Below, in pieces: positions 37,227-46,208 of a stretch of DNA of 64,000 bases. The stretch is from Thalassobium sp. R2A62. GTDB lineage: Bacteria; Pseudomonadota; Alphaproteobacteria; Rhodobacterales; Rhodobacteraceae. The notes below the pieces were generated by a model. It was given only the letters and a program-made list of their open reading frames with translations, was not told where the DNA came from and did no database searches. The stretch covers positions 2,298,575 through 2,362,574 of the forward strand of contig NZ_GG697169.2 in NCBI RefSeq assembly GCF_000161835.1, given 5' to 3'. Position numbers and translations under genes: made by a program. How positions within the stretch are numbered: the stretch's first letter is position 1; every line of letters starts with the position of its first letter.

Positions 37227-38504
37227 ATGAACAAAGCCCGAGCATTTAACCCGTTCTTGTGTGCGAGGACTGATAACCTCATGGCGCTCATCACAGAAGT
37301 ACAGGTCCAAATAAGTGGGTATGAGTTCTTTCACCAAACACGCAAGAGAGCTCGCAGACCAGCTGACCAAGCAACCTATGACCGTACGGTCGAAGCCATC
37401 TTGTGTGATCTCTGTGCTGTAGAGCTAGGGCCTGCCAACGACAGCATCCACCTCCCCCTCAGCAATAAAGTCCTGAGGTCAAAGTCACGGTACAAAGGGA
37501 CAGCCTTGGGCAAAACCCTTCCAGACATCCTGAAGGTCATGTCAGCACCTGAGATGAGCTTTGTCTCTGTCGAGAAAGGCCACAGCACCTTCAAGATTGT
37601 TGATGATGAGCTGAACGTAGCATTTGCGGGTGGTCAGCAGACCATACTGAAGGCGGGACCAAAGCTGCTGTCCCGCATAGAACGCTTTGACACCACGAGG
37701 GATGACATGGGCCAAGCGCCCGAGGAGGAGGTCTTAATCCTGCGCGCACCTAAGCGTCATTCCAACAGCAACGCTGAGTATCAAGAATATGAAGATGACA
37801 AGACCACACTCACTCTGCGTCAGCAGATGACCGACATCAATGACTGGCTCAGCACTGCAGATATCACCTGCAACCTCTCCCAAGTGGACCCAGCACACCG
37901 TCGCCTACGCCGCATCTTCAACAACTCTGACTTCGGACAAGGTGGAAGGCTCTATGGCGGGTTTTGGCAAGCCATGTCCTCGGATGAACGTCAGGAGCAT
38001 ATCCTCATCGAGGGTGATTGTTGTGTTGAGCTCGACTACGGACAGATGAGCCTTGCAATACTGTATGGACTGACAGGTACCAAACCTCCTGAAGGAGACC
38101 TGTATGACCTGTCCGCGGAAGGCATCCCAACAGACTATCGCAAGGGCATCAAAACAGTCATTCAAGCTCTCATCAACAGCAGTAAGGTACCCACAAAGAT
38201 GCCCAAGGGTGTCCGTAAGCTCATACCTTCAAGTTACACCATCAAAGACATCCTCGAGGCTGTGGCGAGAAAGCATCCAGCAATCTACCCACAGATGACC
38301 TCAGGGATTGGTATGCAGCTGTTCCGTAAGGAGTCCGATATCTTGGTCGATGTGCTGGAAACCCTCAGGTCGGAAGGTATCGTTGCTCTGCCTGTCCATG
38401 ATGCTGTCATCGTGATGGATGAGCATCACTTACAAGCAACAAAGATAATGAAGGAGGTCTTTGAAGGGCACACAGGGATAACTCCAGAGGTCACCCTAGG
38501 GTAG
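37227..38504 (+). CDS. Element-encoded protein with family-A DNA polymerase-like palm motifs
   Basis: This 425-residue protein is not one I can name. Its C-terminal half has the ordered motifs of family-A polymerases: motif A VELDYGQMSLAILYGLTG (Asp270; compare DYSQIELR), an O-helix-like R305-x3-K309 pair in DYRKGIKTVIQ, a helix GMQLFRKESDILVDVLETL, and motif C LPVHDAVIV (His391-Asp392; compare VHDEL). It lacks the usual 5' nuclease and 3'-5' exonuclease domains, and at about half the normal length would be a minimal palm-fingers protein. ATG 37227 and ATG 37281 are both possible starts. It follows an integrase fragment, and a truncated relative lies at 49930-50492. Confidence 0.7.
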   Translation: MNKARAFNPFLCARTDNLMALITEVQVQISGYEFFHQTRKRARRPADQATYDRTVEAILCDLCAVELGPANDSIHLPLSNKVLRSKSRYKGTALGKTLPDILKVMSAPEMSFVSVEKGHSTFKIVDDELNVAFAGGQQTILKAGPKLLSRIERFDTTRDDMGQAPEEEVLILRAPKRHSNSNAEYQEYEDDKTTLTLRQQMTDINDWLSTADITCNLSQVDPAHRRLRRIFNNSDFGQGGRLYGGFWQAMSSDERQEHILIEGDCCVELDYGQMSLAILYGLTGTKPPEGDLYDLSAEGIPTDYRKGIKTVIQALINSSKVPTKMPKGVRKLIPSSYTIKDILEAVARKHPAIYPQMTSGIGMQLFRKESDILVDVLETLRSEGIVALPVHDAVIVMDEHHLQATKIMKEVFEGHTGITPEVTLG

Positions 38505-38579
38505 GTCCTAGGGGGTGGGTATGTTTGTGGTGGAATAAGAGAAGAACAATAACACCCTAAGGGACCCTTTAACCCTCTT

Positions 38580-38724
38580 CATATAGGGGACCCGTAAGAA
38601 GACCCGAGGGAGGGTGGCAACATAGGATGTCACCACCGACAAGACCCCCACTACCCTCTCGGGATGTCAATACTGCAGGGCATATGGGGAGGTATTAAGT
38701 GTGTCCACATAGGGGGCCCATAAG
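38580..38724 (+). repeat. Pair of 19-bp direct repeats in a 405-bp non-coding stretch
   Basis: CATATAGGGGACCCGTAAG (38580) and CACATAGGGGGCCCATAAG (38706) match at 16 of 19 positions, 126 bases apart. The stretch 38505-38909 between the polymerase-like gene and the small genes holds no convincing reading frame and is rich in GGGG/CCC runs. These repeats could be operators, iterons or integration-related sites. Confidence 0.5.
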
Positions 38725-38877
38725 CAGGTATCCCCATGCTGCATCCAGAACATAGACAATTGAAGGGGGACCTCAAAGCCTAGGGCGGAATTCTAGTCTG
38801 GGTACTCGGGTAGTCAGGTACTTGGCTACTTGAGGGTGCAGCCCAACTCCTCCCAAAACTGAGAATTTTTAGGCCTC

Positions 38878-38883
38878 TATAAT
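38878..38883 (+). promoter_or_regulatory. Candidate -10 box before the small element genes
   Basis: A perfect TATAAT lies 26 bases before the ATG at 38910, but no good -35 hexamer is found 16-18 bases upstream. It may drive the two small genes and possibly the second integrase. Confidence 0.4.
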
Positions 38884-38909
38884 GATAACAATCATCATGG
38901 AGACCTATC

Positions 38910-39140
38910 ATGTTTACGACCTTCACAGCCCTTGCTCTTGCAGGGGGTGTCCTTCGGCTTGTCCTGCAGTGGCAGCTGAAGACCCGCTGGGGGATATCTC
39001 TTGGCATCCCCCAAGCCCTGGCTGGGGCCCTCGTGGTCCTGGCGGGATTACCTGAGTTCATCAAGCCCTTCCCCTTCCCAATGCCTCTAGGCCTTACCCT
39101 AGGCCTGCTGCTGCCAGACCTTCTGCTGCGGGGGGCCTAG
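38910..39140 (+). CDS. Small hydrophobic protein (76 residues), unknown
   Basis: The frame encodes about three hydrophobic segments (residues 3-20, 32-49, 56-73) and almost no charged residues, consistent with a small inner-membrane protein. GGAG is well placed 8-9 bases before the ATG, and a TATAAT box is close upstream. Its stop is separated by one base from the start of the next small gene. I do not recognise the family. Candidates include a holin-like or superinfection-type membrane protein of a mobile element, but no motif proves that. Confidence 0.55.
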   Translation: MFTTFTALALAGGVLRLVLQWQLKTRWGISLGIPQALAGALVVLAGLPEFIKPFPFPMPLGLTLGLLLPDLLLRGA

Positions 39141-39141
39141 G

Positions 39142-39336
39142 ATGACGGACCTTACCATTACCCCTGGCTGTACTGTGTTGATTGCCGGCTTTGACGATAT
39201 CCCCGCCCACCAGTTCTTGGTCGAGGAGGTCTTCGAGGATTGCATCACAGGCACTGCCCTCACAGGTCCCCTTGCTGGGGAGTACGGAGAACCAGACATC
39301 GCGTTGGTTCTGCGGGTCTTGTCGGGACCAACTTAA
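39142..39336 (+). CDS. Small acidic protein (64 residues), unknown
   Basis: The protein reads as a small beta-rich acidic domain (TITPGCTVLIAGFDDI, VEEVFEDCITG, YGEPDIALVLRVL). It begins one base after the stop of the hydrophobic protein, a spacing that implies one transcript. No signal peptide or membrane segment is visible. The integrase gene starts 109 bases downstream. The function is unknown. Confidence 0.5.
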   Translation: MTDLTITPGCTVLIAGFDDIPAHQFLVEEVFEDCITGTALTGPLAGEYGEPDIALVLRVLSGPT

Positions 39337-39445
39337 GCCCGAGCAGACGTCAGGGAAGGGCTTAGTCCCTGCCCCTCCTTGGCGCTGCTCACAAAAACCC
39401 AACCCATCACACAAACCAGGGCAATTGCCCCAGAAAGGAGACGCC

Positions 39446-40705
39446 ATGTCACCTCAAATTAAGTACGCCTACAAGACCCACAACACTTGGGTTTACCGCA
39501 GGACCTATCCCAAAGCCCTACAACCTCTCTTGGGCACTGCCCTCAAGCAATCCCTCAAGACAGGGGATGCCCGTGAGGCCAAGCTGCGTGTGGCTGAACT
39601 GAACCAAACCTTCACAACGATCATCAAGGAGGCTCAGGCCCATGCCCTTGCTACCCCTCACACCGATACTCCCACTGCTGCCCAAGGTCCTCGACTGGCT
39701 GTGGGTCGCCCTCGATATCAGCGTGCTCGTCTTGTGGGTGATGGGCTGATCGACGACCTTACCCAAGCCTACCTTGGGGAGGTGTCACAGCGTCTGCGCC
39801 CTGGCAGCTACAAGTCGGTGCGCTTTGCGCTTGAGCTGTTATCCTCACATCTGGGTAAGCAATCTGTTGGTGACTTGTCCTTGAACCATGGAAAGGAGGT
39901 GCTGGGGTACATCACCCAGCTCTCTCCCAACGTCCGCAAGTACCGGGAGGGGAAAGACGCTGGATTGATTGAGTTGGCAAGGCTCTCCCAGGAGCAGGAG
40001 AGTACCACGCTGGCGCCCCAGACCCAGGCACGTATTCTCAAGCAGATGTCACAGTTCCTTGACTGGTGCGTTGGCGAGGGGGAGCTGGAGGCAAACCTCT
40101 GGCAGGCCCTCAAGGTCAAAGACAGGCCTGATGTCCACCCCCACGGGATGCTGACAGAAGCGCAGGTCATGATACTTCTCCAGGCAAAAGACAGGGAGCT
40201 TCACAGCGCCCTTCTTTTTGCTTTGCTCACAGGTATGCGCTCCGGCGAGATCTGCGGGCTCATGGCGGAGGACATCACAGCCAAGGGTAACCTGGGACGC
40301 TTCATCAGCATACAGCCCAACCGGGTGCGCTTGCTGAAGTCTAAGGCAGCAGAGCGGGTGGTACCGTTGCATGGTATCCTGGAAAACCTGCTGGATATGG
40401 CACTACCGACCTCAGGACGGCTGTTCTCTCACCTCAGCGTGGACAGGGTCGTCAAGCGCTACGCTCACCTGCGCCGCCTCTATCCTGAACTGCACGGGAC
40501 CGTGTTCCACTCCACTCGCAAGTGGTTCATCACCCAGTGTGAACAGACAGGCGTCCCTGAGCACTTCACCGCAAGCCTCGTGGGGCACCACTCTGCACGG
40601 TCGGCCAATAAGCTGACCTATGGGCTCTACTCGGCGGGGATATCTGATGCGCAGAAGCGGGATATCATTAATCAGGTCAGGTTGCCGCAAGAGGTGCTGC
40701 TGTGA
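39446..40705 (+). CDS. Second tyrosine-type integrase
   Basis: This 419-residue protein has an N-terminal arm domain (TWVYRRTYPKALQPLLG), a core-binding region around residues 100-220, and a catalytic domain with Arg in LTGMRSGEICGL, Lys in LLKSKAAERVVPL, HSTRKWFITQ, HH in LVGHHSARS and the Tyr in TYGLYS. AAGGAG lies 5 bases before ATG 39446; the frame runs further upstream but without support. It is only distantly similar to the integrase at 24975. Either it belongs to a second element nested in the first, or it assists mobilisation of the small-gene module. Confidence 0.92.
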   Translation: MSPQIKYAYKTHNTWVYRRTYPKALQPLLGTALKQSLKTGDAREAKLRVAELNQTFTTIIKEAQAHALATPHTDTPTAAQGPRLAVGRPRYQRARLVGDGLIDDLTQAYLGEVSQRLRPGSYKSVRFALELLSSHLGKQSVGDLSLNHGKEVLGYITQLSPNVRKYREGKDAGLIELARLSQEQESTTLAPQTQARILKQMSQFLDWCVGEGELEANLWQALKVKDRPDVHPHGMLTEAQVMILLQAKDRELHSALLFALLTGMRSGEICGLMAEDITAKGNLGRFISIQPNRVRLLKSKAAERVVPLHGILENLLDMALPTSGRLFSHLSVDRVVKRYAHLRRLYPELHGTVFHSTRKWFITQCEQTGVPEHFTASLVGHHSARSANKLTYGLYSAGISDAQKRDIINQVRLPQEVLL

Positions 40706-40750
40706 CTGGGGTGCGTAAATGGCGGCTAGCAACAGGTCTGGACTAACCCC

Positions 40751-40795
40751 ACAAAACACCCCGTCCGGCTTCCCATCGCGGGAGGTTGGGCGGGG
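40751..40795 (+). repeat. Long conserved hairpin repeat, copy 1
   Basis: The arms at 40759-40774 and 40780-40795 pair over 16 bp (with G-U pairs in plus-strand RNA) around the loop ATCGC. A T8 run follows about 16 bases later. The 45-base block recurs at 54301-54345 with only two substitutions. It lies 45 bases after the second integrase. Confidence 0.7.
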
Positions 40796-40852
40796 GGCCG
40801 TGACAGCTATTTTTTTTGGGAGGAAGGGCTGGAGCAAATGCGGAACTTGATG

Positions 40853-40916
40853 CAAAGTGCAGCGAAGGACTGCTTTGAGCCCAACCTGTGAATTCGACTT
40901 TCTTGCTGCGCGCGCT
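40853..40916 (+). repeat. Interspersed intergenic repeat, copy 2
   Basis: This is the counterpart of 26315-26378, sharing GCAGCGAA, GAGCCCAACCTGTGAATTCG and ACTTTCTTGCTGC. Both copies follow an integrase gene and precede a cargo operon on the opposite strand. The remainder of 40706-41092 holds the hairpin repeat and no gene I can support. Confidence 0.55.
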
Positions 40917-41092
40917 TGCAGCGGACAAATTGCTGCGGATGCATTGGCAAAGACGTTGTCTTGCGGCGGAAAAACCAGCCTTTCGTTCGGAACGAAGCTG
41001 TTTATTCTTACTGTTTTACACTGGCGGCGGCGCTTTGTCGTAATCTAGCACGCCAACGCGAACGGTTGGTTCCAAGTAATTCGCGGGATTTG

Positions 41093-41938
41093 TCAGTCGA
41101 AGTGCTTGTTGCGGGTCCAGTCGAAGGTTCCTTCATCGCGTTCCTGCACCGCCCGCTTCCAGCCGACTTGCTCCACGCGGGCTTTGAAATTCATGCCCTC
41201 AGGCGAATGGCGGGATATGCCGTCGAACACGGTGGCAAGGCGCTGCGTTTGGTTGATCTTTTCCTCGACAGCGGAATTGATCACCATCTTCTGCATGGCC
41301 AGTTGATTGATGGGAACGGTGGCCATGCGCGTTGCCAGTGCCTCGACCTCATCATCCAGTTGGTCATCAGGCACGGATTTCAGCACCAGCCCCATCTCGG
41401 CAGCCTCAATCCCGGTGATCTTGTCGCCCGTAAACATCATGCGCTTGGCTTTTTCCGGCCCCAACCGATGCACCCACATCGCCGTCGTCGGGCAGCCCCA
41501 AACACGGGTGGGCATGTAACCGATTTGCGCGGTCGCGCCCATGATGGTTAGGTCGGCACACAGTGCGATATCTGATCCCCCCGCGACGGCAAAGCCGTGC
41601 ACCTTGCAGATCACCGGTTTCATTGCCCGGAAGAGCGACATGAAGGCCTGCGTGTTCGCCCACATGAACTGGAAGTCTTGCATCGGATCCCAAGGCATCT
41701 CCTGCACGACCTGATTGGGGCCATTGCCTTCGGCGTAATGGGCCAGATCGTAACCCGCAGAAAACGCCTTGCCGGCACCGGACAGCACCATCACATGCAC
41801 GTCCCAATCAGCATCCGCCTGCGCCACTGCTGCCGCCAACTCGCGCGGCAAGTCATCGTCGATGGCGTTCATCACCTCTGGACGGTTTAGGGTGATCCGG
41901 CCGATGCGGCCGTCTTTTTCGTAAAGAACCTTTGCCAT
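41093..41938 (-). CDS. Enoyl-CoA hydratase/isomerase (crotonase family)
   Basis: This 281-residue crotonase-fold protein shows ITLNRPEVMNAI, the first oxyanion-hole strand AFSAGYDL, VHGFAVAGGSDIALCADL (second oxyanion-hole Gly), and IGYMPTRVWGCPTT in place of the usual catalytic loop. It is not the feruloyl-CoA hydratase-lyase type and is closer to generic EchA proteins. ATG 41938 lies 2 bases after the ALDH stop. It is the last gene of the GcvT/CoA-ligase/ALDH/crotonase operon, where it would hydrate an unsaturated acyl-CoA made by the ligase. Confidence 0.85.
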   Translation of the reverse strand: MAKVLYEKDGRIGRITLNRPEVMNAIDDDLPRELAAAVAQADADWDVHVMVLSGAGKAFSAGYDLAHYAEGNGPNQVVQEMPWDPMQDFQFMWANTQAFMSLFRAMKPVICKVHGFAVAGGSDIALCADLTIMGATAQIGYMPTRVWGCPTTAMWVHRLGPEKAKRMMFTGDKITGIEAAEMGLVLKSVPDDQLDDEVEALATRMATVPINQLAMQKMVINSAVEEKINQTQRLATVFDGISRHSPEGMNFKARVEQVGWKRAVQERDEGTFDWTRNKHFD

Positions 41939-41940
41939 GC

Positions 41941-43374
41941 TCACCCCCAGTCACTTACGGCCTTGACCTCCAGGAACTCCTCCAGCCCCCAGACACCGCC
42001 TTCACGACCCGTGCCGGATTGCTTCATCCCACCAAAAGGTGTTCCGGGCGCACCGAATTTGCCGTTCATCTCGACCATACCCGAGCGCAGCCCGCGCGCC
42101 AAGCGGCGTGCACGAGATTTGTCGGCGGTCTGGACATAGTTGGTCAACCCATAAGGCGTGTCGTTGGCCAGGGCGATTACCTCTTCTTCGCTATCGAAAG
42201 GCGTCATCGTCAGAACCGGGCCAAAGATTTCTTCCTTCCAGATCGTCATTTCCGGCGTGACATCGGCAAAGATCGTGGGGCGCACAAAGTGACCCCGGTT
42301 CAGCCCGTCAGGACGCTCCAACCCACCCGCGATCAACGTGGCGTGTTCGTCGATGCCGCGCTTGATCAGGTATTGGATCTTGTTGAACTGTGTTTCAGAC
42401 ACAACCGGGCCGATCTGGCGGCCTTCGATGTCCGCAGGTCCGACCTCTGTTTTCTCGGCGACGGCTCGGGCGGTTTCAATGGCCTGGTCGTAGATCGAGC
42501 GCTCCACCAGCATCCGCGTCGGCGCGTTGCAGGACTGGCCAGAGTTGTTGAAGCAATGACGCACACCGCGCGTGACGGCCTTTTCATCTGCATCGGCGAA
42601 GATGATGTTGGCCCCCTTGCCCCCCAGTTCCAGGCTGACGCGTTTCACGGTATCTGCCGCGGCCTTGCTGATCGCGACACCAGCGCGGGTCGACCCGGTG
42701 AAGCTGACCATGTTCACGTCCGGGTGCACGGTGAAATGCGCGCCAACACCTGCACCATCGCCGTTCACAAGATTGAACACACCGGGCGGGAAACCGGCCG
42801 CGTCGATCATCTCTGCCAGCAACACGGCGCTAAGCGGTGCCTGTTCGGCCGGTTTCAGCACCATAGTGCACCCTGCCGCCAGCGCTGGCGCCACCTTAAG
42901 CATCACCTGGTTCATCGGCCAGTTCCAGGGCGTGATCAGGGCGCAGACACCAACCGGCTCGTATAGGATCATGTCGCACGGCGCGTGGTCTCCCAAGGGG
43001 CGCTCGAAGGCGAAACCCTTTGCCGTGCGGATGGTGTTTTTCAGATGCCCCGCCCCGGCACCTACCTGCGCCGTCCTTGCCAATGCGATAGGTGCACCCA
43101 TCTCAAAGCTGATGGCCTGCGCCATGTCTTCGGCTTGGCCCTTGTAGACCTCCATCAACCGCTCCAGTGCGGCGATCCGGTCCAAAGGGTCTGTTGCCGC
43201 CCAAGCCGGGAAGGCTGCCTTGGCTGCGGCGACGGCCGCGTCGGCATCAGCGACGCCACCCAAAGTGATCGTGGCGATCTTCTCTTCTGTGGACGGGTTC
43301 TCAACCGCCATTTCGCGCCCGTCGATCGAGGCGACCCATTGGCCGTTGATATAGTGTTTGGATGCATCCTGCAT
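41941..43374 (-). CDS. NAD(P)-dependent aldehyde dehydrogenase
   Basis: This 477-residue ALDH has the cofactor-binding ITPWNWPMNQ and GFTGSTRAG-type turn (SFTGSTRAGVAIS), the general-base Glu in LELGGKGANIIF, the catalytic Cys in NNSGQSCNAPTR and the C-terminal EEIFGPVLT. It oxidises an aldehyde released or made in the operon's pathway to the acid. It lies 21 bases downstream of the CoA-ligase gene and 2 bases before the crotonase. The natural substrate cannot be told from the sequence. Confidence 0.9.
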   Translation of the reverse strand: MQDASKHYINGQWVASIDGREMAVENPSTEEKIATITLGGVADADAAVAAAKAAFPAWAATDPLDRIAALERLMEVYKGQAEDMAQAISFEMGAPIALARTAQVGAGAGHLKNTIRTAKGFAFERPLGDHAPCDMILYEPVGVCALITPWNWPMNQVMLKVAPALAAGCTMVLKPAEQAPLSAVLLAEMIDAAGFPPGVFNLVNGDGAGVGAHFTVHPDVNMVSFTGSTRAGVAISKAAADTVKRVSLELGGKGANIIFADADEKAVTRGVRHCFNNSGQSCNAPTRMLVERSIYDQAIETARAVAEKTEVGPADIEGRQIGPVVSETQFNKIQYLIKRGIDEHATLIAGGLERPDGLNRGHFVRPTIFADVTPEMTIWKEEIFGPVLTMTPFDSEEEVIALANDTPYGLTNYVQTADKSRARRLARGLRSGMVEMNGKFGAPGTPFGGMKQSGTGREGGVWGLEEFLEVKAVSDWG

Positions 43375-43395
43375 GGCGGTTCCTGTCAGTCAGAG

Positions 43396-45000
43396 TTAAG
43401 CATATTCCCCAGAGACGAAACGATCGCGGAGAACGAATTTCTGGATTTTGCCCGAGCCGGTCAGGGGGAAGTCCTCGACCTGCACCCAAACATTCGGGGT
43501 TTTCTGTGGCGACATGTTTGCGCGGCAATGAGCGTGCAACGCGGCCTTGTCGAGCGGTCCCGTGCCACGGATGAACGCGCCGATGACCTCGCCCCATTTC
43601 GGGTCTGGCAGGCCGACTACGGCGACCTCGGCGACGCCCGCGTGCTCCAACAGGCAGTTCTCGATCTCAGCGGGAAAATGGTTCTCGCCACCCCGTATGA
43701 TCATTTCCTTGACGCGTCCCGTTACTGTGACGTAGCCGCGCGTATCCATCCGGCCCAGATCGCCGGTGTGCAGCCAACCCATCGCGTCGACAGTCTCGGA
43801 CGTGGCCTTGGGGTTGTCGTTGTATTCCAGCATGACACAGGGGCCGCGCGCGCAAATCTCTCCGACCTCACCAATGGCAACGGCGAGGTTGTCATTGACG
43901 CTGCGGATCGAGACCTCGGTCTGAGCCACCGGCTGGCCAGCCGTGTTGCAGATGTCGTCGATACTGTCCGACAAGTGGTGTTGCGTGATCACCGGACAAT
44001 GCTCAGTCTGGCCATAGAGCGTCGAAAACCCGGCCCCCATCAGGTTCTGCACCCGGCGCACCAATTCGGGGGCAACCATCGAACCGCCACAGCTGATCAG
44101 TTTCAGAGCTGACAGGTCGCGCGGGCGCTTTTCCTGCGCGTCGAGCAGCGCCACCACCATGGTTGGCACCCCAAGGATGATGTCCGCGCCGCTTGCTTCC
44201 AACTGATCCAGCACGATGTCCGGGTCAAAAAGGCTGATCAGCTCCATCCGGCAACCCGCCTGCAGGCAGCCAAGCGTGACCATGCCGCAGCCCGAGGTAT
44301 GAAACATCGGCATGATGTTGACCCAAGTGGTTGCCTCGGTGACCCCGCAGCGACCCGCGTAGAAGCGCGCATTGTTGACCAGCCCGCGATGACTCAGCAC
44401 CGCCCCTTTTGGAAACCCCGTGGTGCCGGACGTGTATTGGATCATCGCGGCGTCGCCCGAGGCCACATCGGGCAAAGCAAGCGGGCGGGCGCCTTCCGCG
44501 AATAGCGCGTCGCTTTTCATATCTGTGACTTCGCGCACCGATGGGATGCTCGCCGTGACCTCAGCCCCGATCCGACCCATGGGATTGCCGCGGAATTCCT
44601 CGACAAGGAACAGTGCAACCGCGCCGGATTGCTCCAGCACATAGGCCAGCTCCCGCGCCTGAAAGGCCGGGTTTGCGGTCACCAGCACCAGCCCGGACAG
44701 CGCGCAAGCATATTCCATCAGCACCCATTCGGGAATGTTAGGCGACCAGACTACCACCCGTTCACCGGGCGCAAACCGGGTGGAGAGCGCCATGGCCAGC
44801 CGCTCGGCATCGGCCAGCACTCCCGCATAGGTCCAGCGCCGCCCCTCGGATCCGTCCTGCCGGACTTCGACCAAGGCCTCGGCATCAGGCCGCGCCGCAG
44901 CCACATCTCGTAGCAGCCCACCAACGGTGATTTCGCAGCTTTCGGCATCATTCTGTGCCGGAAAGAGCGAGTTGGAAAGCGTTACGTTATACATGGTCAT
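43396..45000 (-). CDS. AMP-forming acyl-CoA synthetase
   Basis: This 534-residue ANL-superfamily enzyme has the P-loop IQYTSGTTGFPKGAVLSH, STLYGQTEH (A5), GWLHTGDLGRMDTRGYVTVTGR (A7-A8 hinge) and the C-terminal catalytic Lys in PLTGSGKIQKF. It converts an acid to acyl-CoA via an acyl-AMP, like DmdB in DMSP breakdown or other aliphatic or aryl CoA ligases. Its ATG overlaps the stop of the GcvT/DmdA-like gene (ATGA), so the two activities are produced together. Confidence 0.9.
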   Translation of the reverse strand: MTMYNVTLSNSLFPAQNDAESCEITVGGLLRDVAAARPDAEALVEVRQDGSEGRRWTYAGVLADAERLAMALSTRFAPGERVVVWSPNIPEWVLMEYACALSGLVLVTANPAFQARELAYVLEQSGAVALFLVEEFRGNPMGRIGAEVTASIPSVREVTDMKSDALFAEGARPLALPDVASGDAAMIQYTSGTTGFPKGAVLSHRGLVNNARFYAGRCGVTEATTWVNIMPMFHTSGCGMVTLGCLQAGCRMELISLFDPDIVLDQLEASGADIILGVPTMVVALLDAQEKRPRDLSALKLISCGGSMVAPELVRRVQNLMGAGFSTLYGQTEHCPVITQHHLSDSIDDICNTAGQPVAQTEVSIRSVNDNLAVAIGEVGEICARGPCVMLEYNDNPKATSETVDAMGWLHTGDLGRMDTRGYVTVTGRVKEMIIRGGENHFPAEIENCLLEHAGVAEVAVVGLPDPKWGEVIGAFIRGTGPLDKAALHAHCRANMSPQKTPNVWVQVEDFPLTGSGKIQKFVLRDRFVSGEYA

Positions 45001-46208
45001 TCCGCTGCGATTGGGTTTGCCGGGATGTCCACCAACTTGCCGCGCGGGATCAGGCGGTCGGCGTCATACATTGGTAAGGTACAAAGTTCTCCGCTGCGGG
45101 TAGACCCATCGGCGCAGAGCACCTCTACCTTTGTTCCCGGACCCTGCGCGGGGTCGTCCATGCGCACGATGCAAACACCACAGCCCTGATAAGGCGAATA
45201 GCCCGAGGAACAGACAAGGCCGACCTCCTTGCCATCAATGGTCATGACGCGTCCAAGCTGAGCCACGCCGCCGGTGACCCGCATGCCCCAAGTGCGGCAG
45301 GACTTATCTGCGGCCTCTAGCGCCTTGCGGCCAACAAAGTCACGGTCGTCGAACTCGACAAACCCGCCAAGCCCTGCGTCGAACGGCATCGTCTCGGCTC
45401 CGAAATCCGAACCGGCATTGAGCAACCCGGCCTCGATCCGCCGCGCGCGAAACACCGGCGTTCCAGTCAGCAGGATGCCGAATGCCGCACCGACTTCCAT
45501 GATCCGGTCGCCGATGGCAGGGATGTTGGTGTCCGGCAGCAGGTAGACTTCCCAGCCTAATTCATTGGTGAAGCCCGAGCGGCTGATCCAGCAGGTCTGC
45601 CCCGCGATGGAAACCTCAGCGCAATCGAAATAGCGGAAAGGATCGGGCATGGGGCCGTCCAGCACAGCGGCCAGCAATTCGAGTGACCGTGGACCCTGAA
45701 TCTGGCTGACCCAGACATTGGGGTCGTGGATTTTCACATCAAGCCCCTCGGCATGTGCTTTGTACCAACTGAACAGGTCGCCGTCGGCCTGCGCCATCCA
45801 GAATCTGTCTTCCGCAAGCCGCAGCAGCACCCCATCGGTGATCATGCCGCCATCGTGATAGCAAGCAAACTGATAGGAGCAGCGCCCCGGTTTGACTTTG
45901 CTAACACTGCGAGTGAACACCTTGTTCAGCAGGGTTTCGGCATCTGGCCCGCTAATCTCGATTGGCAGTTCCCCGGTGTGGCGGAAAATGACGTTGGTGC
46001 GAACGGCCCAATACATCTCGTCATCCGTGGCCGTGTCGAGTTTTTCCGGCGTCAGGCGCGAGTTGTAGAGCGTGTATTCGGGATCATAGGGCAGTTCCAT
46101 GTAGCTTAGCGGATGGGCAGGCATGGTGCGGGCCAATTCGCGCGGGCGCGCGCCCTGATTGGGGAGAGCCTTGGCGACGAAGCGGAAGTGGGAAAGGTCA
46201 GTTGTCAT
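44997..46208 (-). CDS. GcvT-family, DmdA-like tetrahydrofolate-dependent methyltransferase
   Basis: This 403-residue protein has the GcvT fold with DmdA-like order: MYWAVRTNVIFRHTGELPIE, ISGPDAETLLNKVFTRSVSK, LAEDRFWMAQADGDLFSW, IQGPRSLELL, RSGFTNELGWEVYL and ARRIEAGLLNAGSDFG. Such enzymes move a methyl or one-carbon unit from substrate to tetrahydrofolate. It resembles DmdA (DMSP demethylase) in architecture but is clearly not a canonical DmdA, and the substrate may be another methylated sulfur, nitrogen or oxygen compound. ATG 46208 is chosen over GTG 46217. It heads the operon and is divergent from a LysR gene. Confidence 0.82.
   Translation of the reverse strand: MTTDLSHFRFVAKALPNQGARPRELARTMPAHPLSYMELPYDPEYTLYNSRLTPEKLDTATDDEMYWAVRTNVIFRHTGELPIEISGPDAETLLNKVFTRSVSKVKPGRCSYQFACYHDGGMITDGVLLRLAEDRFWMAQADGDLFSWYKAHAEGLDVKIHDPNVWVSQIQGPRSLELLAAVLDGPMPDPFRYFDCAEVSIAGQTCWISRSGFTNELGWEVYLLPDTNIPAIGDRIMEVGAAFGILLTGTPVFRARRIEAGLLNAGSDFGAETMPFDAGLGGFVEFDDRDFVGRKALEAADKSCRTWGMRVTGGVAQLGRVMTIDGKEVGLVCSSGYSPYQGCGVCIVRMDDPAQGPGTKVEVLCADGSTRSGELCTLPMYDADRLIPRGKLVDIPANPIAAE

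Noticed and set aside
38505-38909. CRISPR array
   Set aside because: Only two imperfect 19-base repeats 126 bases apart occur; there is no regular spacing and no cas genes.
41932-44112. Two long plus-strand frames (344 and 375 codons)
   Set aside because: Both are antisense to the ALDH and CoA-ligase genes and show no recognisable domains.
41093-46208. Ferulate/vanillin pathway (Fcs-Ech-Vdh-LigM)
   Set aside because: The gene types fit superficially, but the crotonase is not of the hydratase-lyase type and the GcvT protein resembles DmdA more than LigM; kept only as a distant alternative.
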